DNA from: Terriglobia bacterium
Lineage (GTDB): Bacteria; Acidobacteriota; Terriglobia; JAIQFV01
Direction of reading: 5' to 3'
DNA length: 64,000 bases
Assembly: GCA_028716525.1 (NCBI GenBank)
Contig: JAQUPQ010000010.1
Coordinates: 40,298 to 104,297 of the forward strand
Under the pieces are notes generated by a model. It saw nothing but the letters and a program-made list of their open reading frames with translations, searched no databases and was not told where the DNA came from. The position numbers were made by a program, and so were the translations under genes. Shown here in pieces: positions 63,047 through 64,000 of the stretch (the first letter of the stretch is position 1; every line of letters starts with the position of its first letter).

Positions 63047-63682
63047 ATGAACAATAAGGAGCAGGTGTGGCACCGGGAGGTCATCACTCCGCAGGTCGAG
63101 CAAACCCTGGTGGCTCTCCAAGGCACGGGATTCCTCTCCCAGTTCTACCTAGCTGGAGGAACAGGCTTGGCCTTGCATCTAGGACATCGCCGCTCTCAAG
63201 ACCTCGACTTCTTCAGTACCGATCTGGTTCAGCCTGACGCGCTTATCGAGAGATTGCAGACGCTCGAAGGATTCTCTGTGGTCAGCAAAGGGGCCGAGAC
63301 CCTGCATGTCACGGTCCAGGGAGTAAAGGTGAGCTTCCTCGGGTACGTCTATCCAATTTTGTTTCCCATGGAATCGTTCCTCCGGGTGAATGTTGCTGAT
63401 CCACGAGACATCGCCGGCATGAAGATCAGCGCGATTGCAGGTCGAGGCACCAAACGTGATTTCGTGGATCTCTATCTTGTATCTAGGGAGTATGGATTAC
63501 GCCAGACGGTCGAATGGTTCCAGCAGAAATTCGCGCAAGCGAACTACAGCCGGGTCCATATCCTGAAATCCCTCACCTATTTCGAAGATGCAGATAAAGA
63601 CCCCATGCCCGACATGCTCATACCCCTGTCTTGGAACGAAGTGAAACAATTCTTTTCAAGCGAAGTACCTCGACTTTCGTAG
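63047..63682 (+). CDS. Nucleotidyltransferase of the AbiEii/AbiGii toxin family
   Basis: 211 residues. YLAGGTGLALHLGHRRSQDLDFFS (about 36-59) holds the G-G nucleotide-binding and D-x-D metal residues of the minimal nucleotidyltransferase fold. ADPRDIAGMKISAIAGRGTKRDFVDLYLV (about 124-152) is the second diagnostic stretch. AbiEii toxins transfer nucleotides to tRNA in characterised cases. It could be a defence-type toxin-antitoxin pair with the gene before it. Confidence 0.85.
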   Translation: MNNKEQVWHREVITPQVEQTLVALQGTGFLSQFYLAGGTGLALHLGHRRSQDLDFFSTDLVQPDALIERLQTLEGFSVVSKGAETLHVTVQGVKVSFLGYVYPILFPMESFLRVNVADPRDIAGMKISAIAGRGTKRDFVDLYLVSREYGLRQTVEWFQQKFAQANYSRVHILKSLTYFEDADKDPMPDMLIPLSWNEVKQFFSSEVPRLS

Positions 63683-63734
63683 GCAACCACATTGTGATGC
63701 TTGCTTCTGGCCTTCGGGAGTGCAATGGCACCTG

Positions 63735-63886
63735 ATTGCTGGGGTCAGATCTGGACAAACGGACAATTGCGAATTCGCTTCTGCGGACAGCCTGACAAGT
63801 TGGAGCTCTTCCTTTAATCACTCTTGGGAACGATGCATACCGATCTTTCCCCAGCAATCTTCAATTGTCCATTTGTCCAGATCTGA
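63735..63886. repeat. Inverted repeat in the left flank of the IS110-type gene
   Basis: 25-base arms at 63745-63769 and 63862-63886 match in 24 positions as reverse complements (cores TCAGATCTGGACAAA and TTTGTCCAGATCTGA). A further 10-bp pair ATTGCTGGGG (63735-63744)/CCCCAGCAAT (63849-63858) is arranged so that it competes with, rather than extends, the main stem. It lies 85 bases before the transposase start, where IS110 elements carry their noncoding left end. Confidence 0.75.
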
Positions 63887-63970
63887 TTATATGAAGGGGG
63901 CGGCTCCAATCGAGTTAAGATTTGGTTCTCGCAAAACAAAATCTGAAAACTCGAAGGAGGGCCCCTGAAA

Positions 63971-64000
63971 ATGATATACCTGGGAGTTGATATTCACAAA
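63971..64000 (+). CDS. IS110-family transposase, N-terminal fragment cut by the window edge
   Basis: Ten codons MIYLGVDIHK run off the end. The G-V-D-I-H-K string with its Asp is the conserved N-terminal start of the IS110 DEDD RuvC-like transposase (first catalytic D). GGAGG lies about 10 bases upstream. Too short to place further. Confidence 0.6.
   Translation, partial: MIYLGVDIHK

Overview
This window looks like a chromosomal stretch of a Gram-negative bacterium, most likely a member of the Acidobacteriota. The lipid A genes lpxC and lpxD, an OmpA-type lipoprotein and a giant TonB-type receptor imply an outer membrane. The acidobacterial VWFA-related secreted protein, the receptor with an N-terminal carboxypeptidase-like domain, and the mutS2-dnaG-rpoD order fit that phylum. 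This is inference; no rRNA or tRNA gene is visible here.

Layout. 1-6.3 kb: central carbon genes (class I aldolase, acetyl-CoA synthetase, a probably PPi-dependent phosphofructokinase) and hemW. 6.6-12.2 kb: threonine aldolase, then an envelope-stress operon (XRE regulator with two palindromic operators in its promoter, a 24-residue membrane peptide, a YqiJ/NfeD-type protein, flotillin, PspA) and a LOG-family hydrolase. 12.5-27.4 kb: lpxC, glutamate dehydrogenase, OmpA-like lipoprotein, uvrC, cupin, YgeY-type M20 hydrolase, MFS transporter, a nucleotide set (deoxyribosyltransferase-like, DUF84 NTPase, thymidine kinase), DUF488, lpxD and the VWFA protein. 27.5-34.7 kb (minus strand): acetyltransferase, PreA/PreT dihydropyrimidine dehydrogenase, membrane protein, aldehyde dehydrogenase and an AGXT2-like aminotransferase, consistent with reductive pyrimidine and beta-amino-acid breakdown. 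35-38.4 kb: the TonB-type receptor.

39-48.5 kb is the most unusual part. Five secreted proteins, mostly predicted beta-helix or beta-solenoid, lie in a row. Four of them are preceded by copies of the same roughly 300-base noncoding leader. Each copy opens with a perfect CRP-type palindrome (TGTGA-N6-TCACA) and ends in a core whose predicted stems keep pairing through compensatory changes. This looks like a paralogous regulon under CRP-type activation plus a structured 5' leader RNA that I cannot assign to a known class.

48.8-54.4 kb: an isocitrate-dehydrogenase-like enzyme, HMG-CoA-lyase-like enzyme, family III CoA-transferase and LeuC/LeuD-like hydro-lyase, forming an unassigned branched-acid module. 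54.5-62.7 kb: HU-like protein, lysA, mutS2, dnaG, rpoD. 62.7-64 kb: a DUF6922/AbiEii-type pair and the start of an IS110-type transposase cut by the window edge.

Intergenic spaces carry several dispersed repeat families. The most striking are degenerate tracts with a strict 7-base period, often arranged as two inverted arms.
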